The notes beneath the pieces were generated by a model, which searched no databases, was not told where the DNA came from, and worked only from the letters and a program-made list of their open reading frames with translations. From positions 1 to 41,384 of the forward strand of contig CALAZS010000123.1 of the NCBI GenBank assembly GCA_937926265.1: DNA of 41,384 nt. The letters run 5' to 3'. Shown in pieces: positions 32,138-39,929 of this stretch (position 1 is the first letter of the stretch; each line of letters opens with the position of its first letter). Position numbers and translations under genes: made by a program. Source of the DNA: an uncultured Gammaproteobacteria bacterium (GTDB lineage: Bacteria > Pseudomonadota > Gammaproteobacteria > Chromatiales > Chromatiaceae).

Positions 32138-34038
32138 CAGGTTTGGTTGTCCTGTTGTTCTTTCAGTCTTTGTTCTTTGAGTTGTTCTTCTTTCAACTGC
32201 TCGGGGTCAAGCAGGTATGCATCCATAATTTTTTTGGCGATTGGGGCTGCCACCGATCCGCCAGAGCCGCCATTTTCCACAATCACGGCAACGGCTATCT
32301 GCGGGTCTTCAACCGGGGCATAGGCGACAAATAGTGCATGGTCACGGTTTTTCTTGGATATTTTTTCTTCATCATATTCTTCATCCTGTTTGATCGTGAA
32401 CACCTGTGCAGTACCTGTTTTACCGGCAAGCCGGTAATAAGGTGAACGGATTCGTTTGGCAGTGCCACGGATACCTTCGACCACGTTCGTCATGGAAAGA
32501 TCAATATTTTGCCAGTTTTCCTGGCTGACTTTTGGAATGTTTCGATTGATGGTGTCGATTTCTTCCCGGCCGTTTTCGGTATTCACATGTTCAATATGGC
32601 TGACTATTCTGGGTGCCTTGAAAACGCCTCCATTTGCAAAGGCGGCAGTGGCAGCAGCCAGTTGCAGCGGCGTTGACAGAAAGTAGCCCTGGCCGATGCC
32701 CATGATCAGCGTTTCACCGGGATACCAGGGTTTGTCGTGCCGGCGTCTTTTCCATTCCTTCGAAGGTAACAGTCCTGGTAACTCGGCACCAAGATCAATG
32801 CCGGTGCGGGAGCCGAATCCAAAATGTGCCAGGTATTCCTGCATTTTTGTGACGCCCATTTCATTAGCCAGCTGGTAATAATAGACGTCACAGGATTGTA
32901 CGATTGAGTCGTTCATATCGACCCAGCCATGGCCGCTTTTTTTCCAGTCACGGTAGCGGTGTGAATGGTTGGGAAGGCTGTAGTAGCCCGGGCAGAAGGT
33001 TTTATCAGGAAAACTGGTGAGACCTGTCTCCAGTCCAGCCAGGGCGACAAAGGGTTTTAATGTGGACCCCGGAGGATATTGGCCCCTGATAGTACGGTTA
33101 AACAGCGGATTGTCAGGTGAAGACTGAAGGGCCTGGTAATCTGATGTGCTGATGCCTTCAACGAAAAGGTTTGGATTAAACCCGGGCTTGCTGGCCAGCA
33201 CCAGTACACCCCCCGTTTTCGGATTAATGGCAACGGCGGCACCAATTTCCTCGCCAAAAGCATCCATGGCAATTTTCTGCAGGCCGGTATCCAGGTGCAG
33301 ATGAAGGTTGTCACCTGAAACAGGCTGTTGTTTTTCGAGTACCCTGATAGTGCGGCCGGTGGCATTTACTTCAACACGTTGCATGCCCACCTTGCCATGC
33401 AGATTGTCTTCATAGGCTTTTTCTACACCATTTTTACCGATGTGGGTGGTGCCGGCATAATTTGAATTGTCGATGATTTCGAGCTCTCTTTCATTTATGC
33501 GGCCGACATATCCCAGCACATGGGCTGTCTCCTCAGCCAGTGGGTAATGTCTTAACAGCTTGGCCTCAATATCCACCCCGGGAAAGCGGTGGCGGTTGAC
33601 AGCAATGATGGCAACCTCATCCGGCGTCAGATTGATTTTCAGCGGTATGCTTTCAAAGCGCCTTTTCTGGGATTTCAGGCGCTGAAACCGGGTCAGCTGT
33701 TCTTCATTGATTTGGATCAGCCTGGATAGTTCAGCCAATGTGGCATCCATGTCCCCGACCTGTTCCGGGGTTACTTCAAGGCTGTAGGTTGGCTGATTTT
33801 GAGCGAGGATGACACCCTTACTATCATAGATCAGACCACGAACCGGGGGCAGCGGCACAAGTTTTACGCGGTTATCCTGGGAAAGAGTGACGTAGTGATC
33901 ATGGCCGGTTATCTGCAGGTTCATCATCTGCATGGTGAGCAGGCCTATGCATAGCGTCACAATGAAGCCGGCTATAACCGCGCGTCCAAGAAACAGTTGG
34001 CTTTCAACCAGGTAATCTTTGAATTGCGTTTTCAGCAT
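32137..34038 (-). CDS. mrdA: Penicillin-binding protein 2 (elongation transpeptidase)
   Basis: A 633-residue class B PBP. One N-terminal transmembrane helix (about 18-40), pedestal domain, and transpeptidase domain with active Ser325 in GSTLK, SCD as the SxN-equivalent motif, and KTGTAQ. It cross-links side-wall peptidoglycan together with RodA and MreBCD. The C-terminus ends in a Glu/Gln/Lys repeat (EQLKEEQLKEQRLKEQQ), a short charged tail. TGATG overlap with rodA; 8 bp after mreD. Confidence 0.97.
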   Translation of the reverse strand: MLKTQFKDYLVESQLFLGRAVIAGFIVTLCIGLLTMQMMNLQITGHDHYVTLSQDNRVKLVPLPPVRGLIYDSKGVILAQNQPTYSLEVTPEQVGDMDATLAELSRLIQINEEQLTRFQRLKSQKRRFESIPLKINLTPDEVAIIAVNRHRFPGVDIEAKLLRHYPLAEETAHVLGYVGRINERELEIIDNSNYAGTTHIGKNGVEKAYEDNLHGKVGMQRVEVNATGRTIRVLEKQQPVSGDNLHLHLDTGLQKIAMDAFGEEIGAAVAINPKTGGVLVLASKPGFNPNLFVEGISTSDYQALQSSPDNPLFNRTIRGQYPPGSTLKPFVALAGLETGLTSFPDKTFCPGYYSLPNHSHRYRDWKKSGHGWVDMNDSIVQSCDVYYYQLANEMGVTKMQEYLAHFGFGSRTGIDLGAELPGLLPSKEWKRRRHDKPWYPGETLIMGIGQGYFLSTPLQLAAATAAFANGGVFKAPRIVSHIEHVNTENGREEIDTINRNIPKVSQENWQNIDLSMTNVVEGIRGTAKRIRSPYYRLAGKTGTAQVFTIKQDEEYDEEKISKKNRDHALFVAYAPVEDPQIAVAVIVENGGSGGSVAAPIAKKIMDAYLLDPEQLKEEQLKEQRLKEQQDNQT

Positions 34039-34046
34039 GCCGGCAA

Positions 34047-34538
34047 CTACAGGTTACTATCCAGTCTGTGTCTTATTTCACCGAGAATAATAAACAGCCA
34101 GGGCCAGATAAACAGACCGACAATGGGCTTAAGCCAGTATTCCCTGCCGGGATGGATGTCTGTGGTCAGACCAATAATCCAGAAATGAATTAAATGCTCA
34201 AACAAGAGCAGGCCAAATACAACCAGGCTTTGTTGCCAAAGTGGAAAGACACGGGTGCGCTGATAGATATTCATTACCACAAAAGCCACAATCGACTGGG
34301 TCAGTGCATGTGCGCCGATCAGGTTGCCGGTCATCACATCCAGCAATAGACCGGTGAACCAGGCTGCGGTTATACCAACGTGCTCAGGTGTCGTCAGGCA
34401 CCAGTAAATGACAAGCAGTGTCAGCCACTGCGGGCGTAAATGCATCGCCCAGTCCGGTATTGGCACAATTGTGAGCAAAAGTGCCACGATAAATGAACCA
34501 ATGACCAGGTAAGGTGATTGTTGAACGCGCGTGTTCAT
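34047..34538 (-). CDS. mreD: Rod-shape-determining protein MreD
   Basis: A 163-residue inner-membrane protein with five or so hydrophobic helices; ALLLTIVPIPDWAMHLRPQWLTLLVIYW and GLLLDVMTGNLIGAHAL match the MreD family. It is part of the elongasome with MreB, MreC, RodA and PBP2. Its start overlaps the mreC stop by 4 bp (ATGA). Confidence 0.94.
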   Translation of the reverse strand: MNTRVQQSPYLVIGSFIVALLLTIVPIPDWAMHLRPQWLTLLVIYWCLTTPEHVGITAAWFTGLLLDVMTGNLIGAHALTQSIVAFVVMNIYQRTRVFPLWQQSLVVFGLLLFEHLIHFWIIGLTTDIHPGREYWLKPIVGLFIWPWLFIILGEIRHRLDSNL

Positions 34539-35560
34539 GTGTCGGTACCTTCCTGACCTGAAAGCTGTCCAGGGGCCTGGTCAACATCGTTTTCTGACTG
34601 GTTTTCACCCGCGCTGTCACCTGTTAAGTCACCAGGATTTTCCTGAGAATTTTCATGAATGTTTTCCAAATTATTTTCCAATTTTTTTTCTGGAGTGTTT
34701 CCTGAAGTGTTTTCTTCTGGGGTTGTAAGTGGCTGCTGGTTGATAGTCCAGACAAGTAAAACCTCGCGGGTCCTGTCGAGGTGAGCCAGGGGTTCAGCCG
34801 TTATCGAGGCAAAATGTTGTCCGGGTTCCTGGGTCACAGACTTGACTGTGCCGACCGGGTAACCCGGTGGAAAAATCCCTCCCAGTCCTGAGGTTACCAG
34901 TTGATCATCGGGGCGAATATCAGCATTTCTGGCCAGAAAAGGTAAATTAAGACTGCCGATGTTACCGGTGCCAACAGCAACCGTTCTCAGTCCGTTCCTG
35001 AGTACCTGTACCGGTAGGGCGTGACTGGCATCAGTAATCAGCATTACGGTTGAATGCAGTGGAGAGGTTGCAATGACCTGCCCCATCACGGCATGGGCAT
35101 CCAGAACCGGCTGGCCTTTGAACACGCCCGAGCGGGTGCCTTTGCTGATGACAATCTGCTGACGGTAAGGGTCGAGCTCAACCGAAGAAAGTTCGGCAAT
35201 TAAAACACGCTCGCCAACCTTGAAAGAGGAATCGAGAAGATTTCTCAAGCGCAGGTTTTCTGCCTCAAGTGCCTTGAGTTTTTGCAGTCTTGCCTCAAGC
35301 AGGGTTTTTTCCTTTTTTAACTCGATATTTTGTTCGAGAATGGTCTGTTCATCTGTGGTGACCTGGTTAAACCACTGTGAAATTTCCCGCGGCGCATCCG
35401 CTACAAGATAGATAGGGTAGGTAACAATGGATAAGAATGATCGCAGCGGCTGCAGAACGCTGGTGCGATGATCGAGGATCATCAGGATCAACGCCATGGT
35501 CACCGCAACAAACAGTCGGGTGGTTAAAGCCGGACCAGCAGCAAAAATCTGTTTGCTAAT
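34535..35560 (-). CDS. mreC: Cell shape-determining protein MreC (probable ATT start)
   Basis: A bitopic periplasmic elongasome scaffold. The beta-barrel part is clear (KGTRSGVFKGQPVLDAHAVMGQV, DASHALPVQVLRNGLRT, VTSGLGGIFPPGYPVG). The conventional start, GTG at 35503, would begin halfway into the membrane helix. The frame stays open upstream and encodes ISKQIFAAGPALTTRLFVA, matching the basic-Gly-Pro N-terminus and first half of the helix of known MreC, up to an ATT codon at 35560 preceded by GGAG 10 nt away and a stop six nt before. No ATG, GTG or TTG exists in this stretch. ATT starts are rare (infC, pcnB in E. coli). The protein would be 341 residues. After the barrel comes an unusual acidic Glu/Asn-rich tail of about 70 residues. 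Confidence 0.9.
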   Translation of the reverse strand: MSKQIFAAGPALTTRLFVAVTMALILMILDHRTSVLQPLRSFLSIVTYPIYLVADAPREISQWFNQVTTDEQTILEQNIELKKEKTLLEARLQKLKALEAENLRLRNLLDSSFKVGERVLIAELSSVELDPYRQQIVISKGTRSGVFKGQPVLDAHAVMGQVIATSPLHSTVMLITDASHALPVQVLRNGLRTVAVGTGNIGSLNLPFLARNADIRPDDQLVTSGLGGIFPPGYPVGTVKSVTQEPGQHFASITAEPLAHLDRTREVLLVWTINQQPLTTPEENTSGNTPEKKLENNLENIHENSQENPGDLTGDSAGENQSENDVDQAPGQLSGQEGTDT

Positions 35561-35598
35561 TGTTCTTTAACTCCGTTTTGAGCAGCTTATTCCAAAGT

Positions 35599-36648
35599 TT
35601 ATTCGACTGTGAACAAATCACCGCCACGCTCATCCATCAGTTCAAGAGCGCGACCGCCACCACGGGCAACGCAGGTCAGCGGGTCTTCAGCGACGATGAC
35701 AGGTAAACCGGTTTCTTCTTCGATCAGGCGATCAAGGTCCCGCAGCAGGGCGCCGCCGCCGGTCAGTACGATACCGCGCTCGGCAACATCAGCTCCGAGC
35801 TCGGGAGGGGTTTGCTCCAGGGCTTTTTTGACGGCATTGATGATGCCGGTGAGTGGTTCCTGTAATGCTTCAAGTATCTCGTTGCTGTTAAGGGTGAAAC
35901 TGCGGGGCACGCCTTCGGCCAGGTTCCGGCCTTTGACTTCAATTTCCCTGACTTCATTACCGGGAAAGGCTGAGCCTATTTCCTTTTTAATACGTTCGGC
36001 CGTGGATTCACCAACCAGCGTACCGTAATTTCTGCGGATGTAGTTGATAATGGCCTCGTCAAATTTATCACCGCCAATACGGGCTGAGTTCGAATAAACA
36101 ATGCCGTTTAAAGAAAGGATGGCAACTTCCGATGTGCCACCACCGATATCCAGTACCATCGAGCCGCGTGCTTCTTCTACCGGTAAACCTGCGCCAATGG
36201 CAGCTGACATCGGTTCTTCTATCAGGTATACCTCGCGTGCACCCGCACCTGCGGCTGACTCACGGATGGCGCGACGCTCAACCTGGGTGGAGCCACAGGG
36301 AACACAGATAAGAACGCGGGGGCTGGGGCGTATAATCTTGGACTCGTGGACTTTATGGATAAAGTACTGCAGCATTTTTTCAGTTACGGTGAAGTCGGCA
36401 ATCACGCCGTCTTTCATCGGGCGGATCGCGGTGATGTTTCGTGGGGTTCTGCCCAGCATTTGCTTGGCATCATCTCCCACGGCGGCTACAGATTTTTGCC
36501 CACCCCTGGAGGGATCCTGTCGTATCGCAACAACCGATGGTTCATTTAGGACAATGCCCTGGTCACGGGCGTAAATAAGGGTGTTTGCGGTGCCCAGGTC
36601 AATTGACAGGTCGTTTGAAAAAATTCCACGTATACGTCTTAGAAACAT
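35599..36648 (-). CDS. mreB: Rod-shape actin homologue MreB
   Basis: A 349-residue bacterial actin. The N-terminus MFLRRIRGIFSNDLSIDLGTANTLIY carries phosphate 1 and the amphipathic membrane-binding start; phosphate 2 VLDIGGGTSEVA and the adenosine motif VLTGGGALLRDLDRLI follow. It organises side-wall synthesis and is the first gene of a long minus-strand run mreB-mreC-mreD-mrdA-rodA-mltB-rlpA, with only short gaps or overlaps. Its promoter should be in 36649-36818, divergent from cheV; no clear -35/-10 was seen for it. Confidence 0.98.
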   Translation of the reverse strand: MFLRRIRGIFSNDLSIDLGTANTLIYARDQGIVLNEPSVVAIRQDPSRGGQKSVAAVGDDAKQMLGRTPRNITAIRPMKDGVIADFTVTEKMLQYFIHKVHESKIIRPSPRVLICVPCGSTQVERRAIRESAAGAGAREVYLIEEPMSAAIGAGLPVEEARGSMVLDIGGGTSEVAILSLNGIVYSNSARIGGDKFDEAIINYIRRNYGTLVGESTAERIKKEIGSAFPGNEVREIEVKGRNLAEGVPRSFTLNSNEILEALQEPLTGIINAVKKALEQTPPELGADVAERGIVLTGGGALLRDLDRLIEEETGLPVIVAEDPLTCVARGGGRALELMDERGGDLFTVE

Positions 36649-36818
36649 TAGCTAAGTGATTCCTTTGATGGATAATGATTGAATCGCAGCAGTGTGCAAA
36701 ATAATTGCGTAATCTAGCAATGCTGAGAGCCTACAGCAAGATGTTGGTGATAAATACCTAAATGGGTAAAATTTATGAAGGCTTGGGAACAAATGTCGGC
36801 AAATTTGGCAAAAATGTC

Positions 36819-36845
36819 TAAAGTTAAGCCATATAACGCCGATAG
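36819..36845 (+). promoter_or_regulatory. FliA (sigma-28) flagellar promoter of cheV
   Basis: TAAAGTTA (36819-36826), an 11-nt spacer, and GCCGATAG (36838-36845) match the sigma-28 consensus TAAAGTTT-N11-GCCGATAA at 14 of 16 positions with the exact spacing. It lies 34 bp upstream of the cheV start. Confidence 0.88.
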
Positions 36846-36879
36846 AAATGGTGCAAAATTAATCAACAGGGGAAAATGA

Positions 36880-37851
36880 ATGGCAGCTGGAAAGAGTTTT
36901 ATTCAATCAGTTGATGATCGAACTAAACTGGCTGGTGCAAACAAGCTTGAAGTGCTTTTGTTCAGTCTCGGTCAGGATGCGTCATCCGAGCGAGACGAGG
37001 TTTTCGGAATAAATGTATTCAAAGTGCGCGAGGTTATGCGTGTGCCTGAAATTACCCATGCCCCGGATATGCCTGCAGCAGTGGAAGGCATGGTCAGTCT
37101 GCGTGGCACCATGGTCCCTGTTGTTAACCTGCCGAAATTTTGCGGTGTTCAGTCGCAAAGCAAGCCCAGTATCCTGATGATCACTGAATACAACAAGAAC
37201 GTTCAGGGATTCCTGGTGGATTCCGTCGATATGATTCAGCGCCTCAGCTGGGACCAGGTCAAGGCGCCACCTCCAATGCTGGCAAGTCGTTTGGGTGGCC
37301 TGGTGACTGCGGTGACAGAGTTAAAAGATGGCCGACTCGTCATGATTATGGACGTTGAAAAAGTTCTGGCGGAAACCGCAGGTTTCTACGATGACGACAT
37401 GTTGTTCGAGGGTATTCTGCAAAACGAACGTAACCAGGGTCACACGGTGGTTTTTGCCGATGATTCTAGTGTTGCCCGAAACCAGATTAAACAGACTCTT
37501 GACCGTCTCGGTTTTCGTCATCTGAGCGCAACCAATGGTGCCGAAGCCTGGAAAATGTTACGCAATATTGCCGAACATTGTGAGGCTACTAATCGTGATA
37601 TTCATAACGAAATCAGCCTGATCCTGACAGATGTCGAAATGCCTGAAATGGATGGTTACGTGCTGACCAGGAAAATCAAGGGTGATGCGCGTTTTGAAGG
37701 TATTCCGGTGATCATGCATTCTTCGCTGACTGCTGGACAGAACCAGAGCCTCGGTAAAAATGTTGGTGCCGATGATTATGTTTCCAAGTTCCAGCCACGC
37801 GAACTTGCTACCAAGCTGGAAGAAATGATTCACGGTACAAGCAGCAACTGA
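36880..37851 (+). CDS. cheV: Chemotaxis protein CheV (CheW-REC)
   Basis: A 323-residue coupling protein. The N-terminal CheW domain (about 25-165) is seen as FGINVFKVREVMRVPEITHAPDMP and VEGMVSLRGTMVPVVNL; the receiver domain (about 185-318) has acidic DDSSVAR, the phospho-acceptor Asp251 in LTDVEMPEMDG, and the Lys of YVSKFQP. CheV couples receptors to CheA and may act as a phosphate sink. GGGGAAA lies 4 nt before ATG. A FliA promoter drives it alone, away from any visible chemotaxis cluster, so its signalling partners lie elsewhere in the genome. It is not in an operon with gatCAB, which starts 69 bp later. Confidence 0.95.
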   Translation: MAAGKSFIQSVDDRTKLAGANKLEVLLFSLGQDASSERDEVFGINVFKVREVMRVPEITHAPDMPAAVEGMVSLRGTMVPVVNLPKFCGVQSQSKPSILMITEYNKNVQGFLVDSVDMIQRLSWDQVKAPPPMLASRLGGLVTAVTELKDGRLVMIMDVEKVLAETAGFYDDDMLFEGILQNERNQGHTVVFADDSSVARNQIKQTLDRLGFRHLSATNGAEAWKMLRNIAEHCEATNRDIHNEISLILTDVEMPEMDGYVLTRKIKGDARFEGIPVIMHSSLTAGQNQSLGKNVGADDYVSKFQPRELATKLEEMIHGTSSN

Positions 37852-37920
37852 TAACGGCTGTTTTTAAACTTTGGATGTGGTAACTTTCGCCTTTTGATGT
37901 TTCCTTATCCGAGGTAAATC

Positions 37921-38208
37921 ATGTCCCTGACTCCGGACGATGTTCAAAAAATTGCTCATCTCGCCAAGCTTGCCGTTTCAGAAGAAGAGGCAGGTTCGGT
38001 CGCGGGTGATTTAACCAATATTCTTGGCCTGGTTGAACAAATGCAGCAGGTCGATACCACCGATGTGCTACCGATGTCCCATCCTTTGCACATGACTCAA
38101 CGCCTGCGCACTGATGAAGTGAATGAGCAGGATCAGCGTGAAAAATTCCAGTCGATTGCACCTGCCACCGAAAATGGTCTTTACCTTGTGCCTAAAGTAA
38201 TTGAGTGA
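37921..38208 (+). CDS. gatC: Aspartyl/glutamyl-tRNA amidotransferase subunit C
   Basis: A 95-residue GatC, usual length, which wraps around GatA and GatB in the amidotransferase complex. MSLTPDDVQKIAHLAKLAVSEEE and the C-terminal PATENGLYLVPKVIE are typical. CCGAGG lies 6 nt before ATG. First gene of gatC-gatA-gatB. Confidence 0.96.
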   Translation: MSLTPDDVQKIAHLAKLAVSEEEAGSVAGDLTNILGLVEQMQQVDTTDVLPMSHPLHMTQRLRTDEVNEQDQREKFQSIAPATENGLYLVPKVIE

Positions 38209-38212
38209 TCCC

Positions 38213-39667
38213 ATGCATAACAAGTCAATATCAGAACTGGCTGCAGGCCTCAGGTCAGGTGAGTATTCCAGTGTTGAATTAACCCGTTATTTTCTTGATC
38301 GAATAAAGGATTACGACGGTCAATTGAATAGTTTCATTACTGTCTGTGAAGAACAGGCGCTCGAACAGGCACGACTGGCAGACGAAAGAATCAAGGCCGG
38401 TGAAGGCGGGCAGTTAATCGGCATTCCGATTGCCCACAAAGACATCTTTTGTACCGATGGTATTAAAACCTCATGCGGATCCAAAATGCTCGATAATTTT
38501 GTTTCTCCGTATGATGCAACCGTAGTTGAAAGACTCAAACAGTCCGGTGTCGTCATGCTTGGCAAGACCAACATGGATGAGTTTGCCATGGGTTCATCCA
38601 ACGAAACCAGTTGGTATGGTCCGGTGAAGAATCCATGGGATACCGAGGCAGTTCCTGGCGGTTCATCTGGAGGTTCGGCCTCAGCTGTTTCTGCAAAACT
38701 TTGCGTGGCGGCAACCGGAACAGATACTGGTGGATCAATTCGCCAGCCAGCTGCCTTGTGCGGCATTACCGGTTTAAAGCCAACTTATGGCAGAGTTTCT
38801 CGCTATGGCATGATAGCTTTTGCATCCAGTCTCGATCAGGCCGGTCCCATGGCCTCCAGTGCCGAGGATGCGGCTATCCTGTTACAGGCTATGGCCGGGT
38901 TTGATAAACGCGACTCAACATCAGCACAAAAGGAAGTAGCTGATTATGTCAGTGGTCTTGATAATGACCTTACCGGTTTAAGAATCGGTATCGCCAGGGA
39001 ATATTTTGGTGAAGGCCTTGATTCTGAGGTTGAACAATCGGTGCGTGCTGCGATTGAAAAATACCGGGAACTGGGCGCTGAAATTGTAGAAATCAGCCTG
39101 CCCAACTCGGGATTGTCGGTGCCGGTCTATTACGTTGTGGCACCTGCGGAATGTTCCTCAAACCTTTCACGTTTTGATGGTGTTCGTTTTGGATACCGTT
39201 GTGAAGATCCTGCAGACCTTGAAGATTTGTACAAGCGATCAAGGACCGAGGGCTTTGGCGCTGAAGTTAAGCGACGCATCATGATTGGTGCCTATGCGCT
39301 TTCTGCCGGTTATTACGATGCTTACTATTTGAAGGCCCAGCAGATCAGGCACTTGATTTCAGATGATTTTAAAAATGCCTTTGAGCAGTGTGATGTCATC
39401 ATGGGACCGACTTCGCCGACTACTGCATTCAAGCTTGGTGAGAAGGCGGATGATCCTGTAACTATGTATCTGTCTGATATTTACACTATCGCTACCAACC
39501 TTGCCGGTTTGCCTGGTATGTCAATACCCTGTGAGCCTGTAGCAGGCATGCCGGTTGGCCTGCAGTTGATTGGTAACTATTTTGATGAAGCGCGATTACT
39601 GAATATTGCGCATAAATATCAAACCGTTACTGATTGGCATAAGCAAAGGCCAGAGGGTTACAGCTAA
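38213..39667 (+). CDS. gatA: Aspartyl/glutamyl-tRNA amidotransferase subunit A
   Basis: A 484-residue amidase-signature protein that frees ammonia from glutamine for the conversion of Glu-tRNA(Gln) or Asp-tRNA(Asn). The Ser-cisSer-Lys triad is contained in PIAHKD (Lys), GGSSGGSASAV and GTDTGGSIRQPA. Start ATG at 38213, 4 nt after the gatC stop; an in-frame TTG at 38201 would overlap gatC and is less likely. Downstream are two interspersed repeat elements before gatB. Confidence 0.97.
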   Translation: MHNKSISELAAGLRSGEYSSVELTRYFLDRIKDYDGQLNSFITVCEEQALEQARLADERIKAGEGGQLIGIPIAHKDIFCTDGIKTSCGSKMLDNFVSPYDATVVERLKQSGVVMLGKTNMDEFAMGSSNETSWYGPVKNPWDTEAVPGGSSGGSASAVSAKLCVAATGTDTGGSIRQPAALCGITGLKPTYGRVSRYGMIAFASSLDQAGPMASSAEDAAILLQAMAGFDKRDSTSAQKEVADYVSGLDNDLTGLRIGIAREYFGEGLDSEVEQSVRAAIEKYRELGAEIVEISLPNSGLSVPVYYVVAPAECSSNLSRFDGVRFGYRCEDPADLEDLYKRSRTEGFGAEVKRRIMIGAYALSAGYYDAYYLKAQQIRHLISDDFKNAFEQCDVIMGPTSPTTAFKLGEKADDPVTMYLSDIYTIATNLAGLPGMSIPCEPVAGMPVGLQLIGNYFDEARLLNIAHKYQTVTDWHKQRPEGYS

Positions 39668-39670
39668 ACC

Positions 39671-39779
39671 GATACCAGTGAATTATCTTTTCCAGAAGAC
39701 GCCGTCAACCCATCCATGGGGGCTTGGCTGCAGCATCCATGCTGCAGACACTTCTTACAAAGACAATTTCATTGGTATC
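39671..39779 (-). repeat. Interspersed palindromic repeat, copy 3 (subfamily A, reverse orientation)
   Basis: The arms GATACCAGTGAATTATCTTT (39671-39690) and 39759-39779 pair almost throughout. Inside, on the minus strand, are AGAAGTGTC, CTGCAGCAT-GG-ATGCTGCAG (39728-39747), GCCAAGC and CGGCGTCTTC, shared with the element at 18389-18495, plus an extra CCCAT-CC-ATGGG dyad (39709-39720). It begins 3 bp after the gatA stop. Confidence 0.8.
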
Positions 39780-39808
39780 TTATTTGAGAATAAATGGTAT
39801 TGACCTAT

Positions 39809-39911
39809 AGGGCCTGAATAGCTTGTTTAAGAGATGTCTGAGCCATGGATGGCGAAGTCAAGTTTACAGGGATGTATTCACAACGTTCTCTTGAACAAGT
39901 TATCAGGCCCT
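39809..39911 (+). repeat. Interspersed palindromic repeat, copy 4 (subfamily B)
   Basis: Arms 39809-39833 (starting AGGGCCTGA) and 39888-39911 (ending TCAGGCCCT) pair over about 24 bp, including two G-T pairs and a small bulge. Inside are GCCAT-GG-ATGGC (39842-39853), TACAGGGATGTATT and ACAACGTT. It ends 18 bp before the gatB start, thus within the gatA-gatB message. Confidence 0.8.
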
Positions 39912-39929
39912 GTGAAAAGGGTAAGAAAC

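Noticed and set aside
39834..39929. N-terminal extension of gatB by 32 codons
   Set aside because: It is encoded by repeat copy 4; MQWETVIGLEIHAQL at 39930 is the family start and has a ribosome site.
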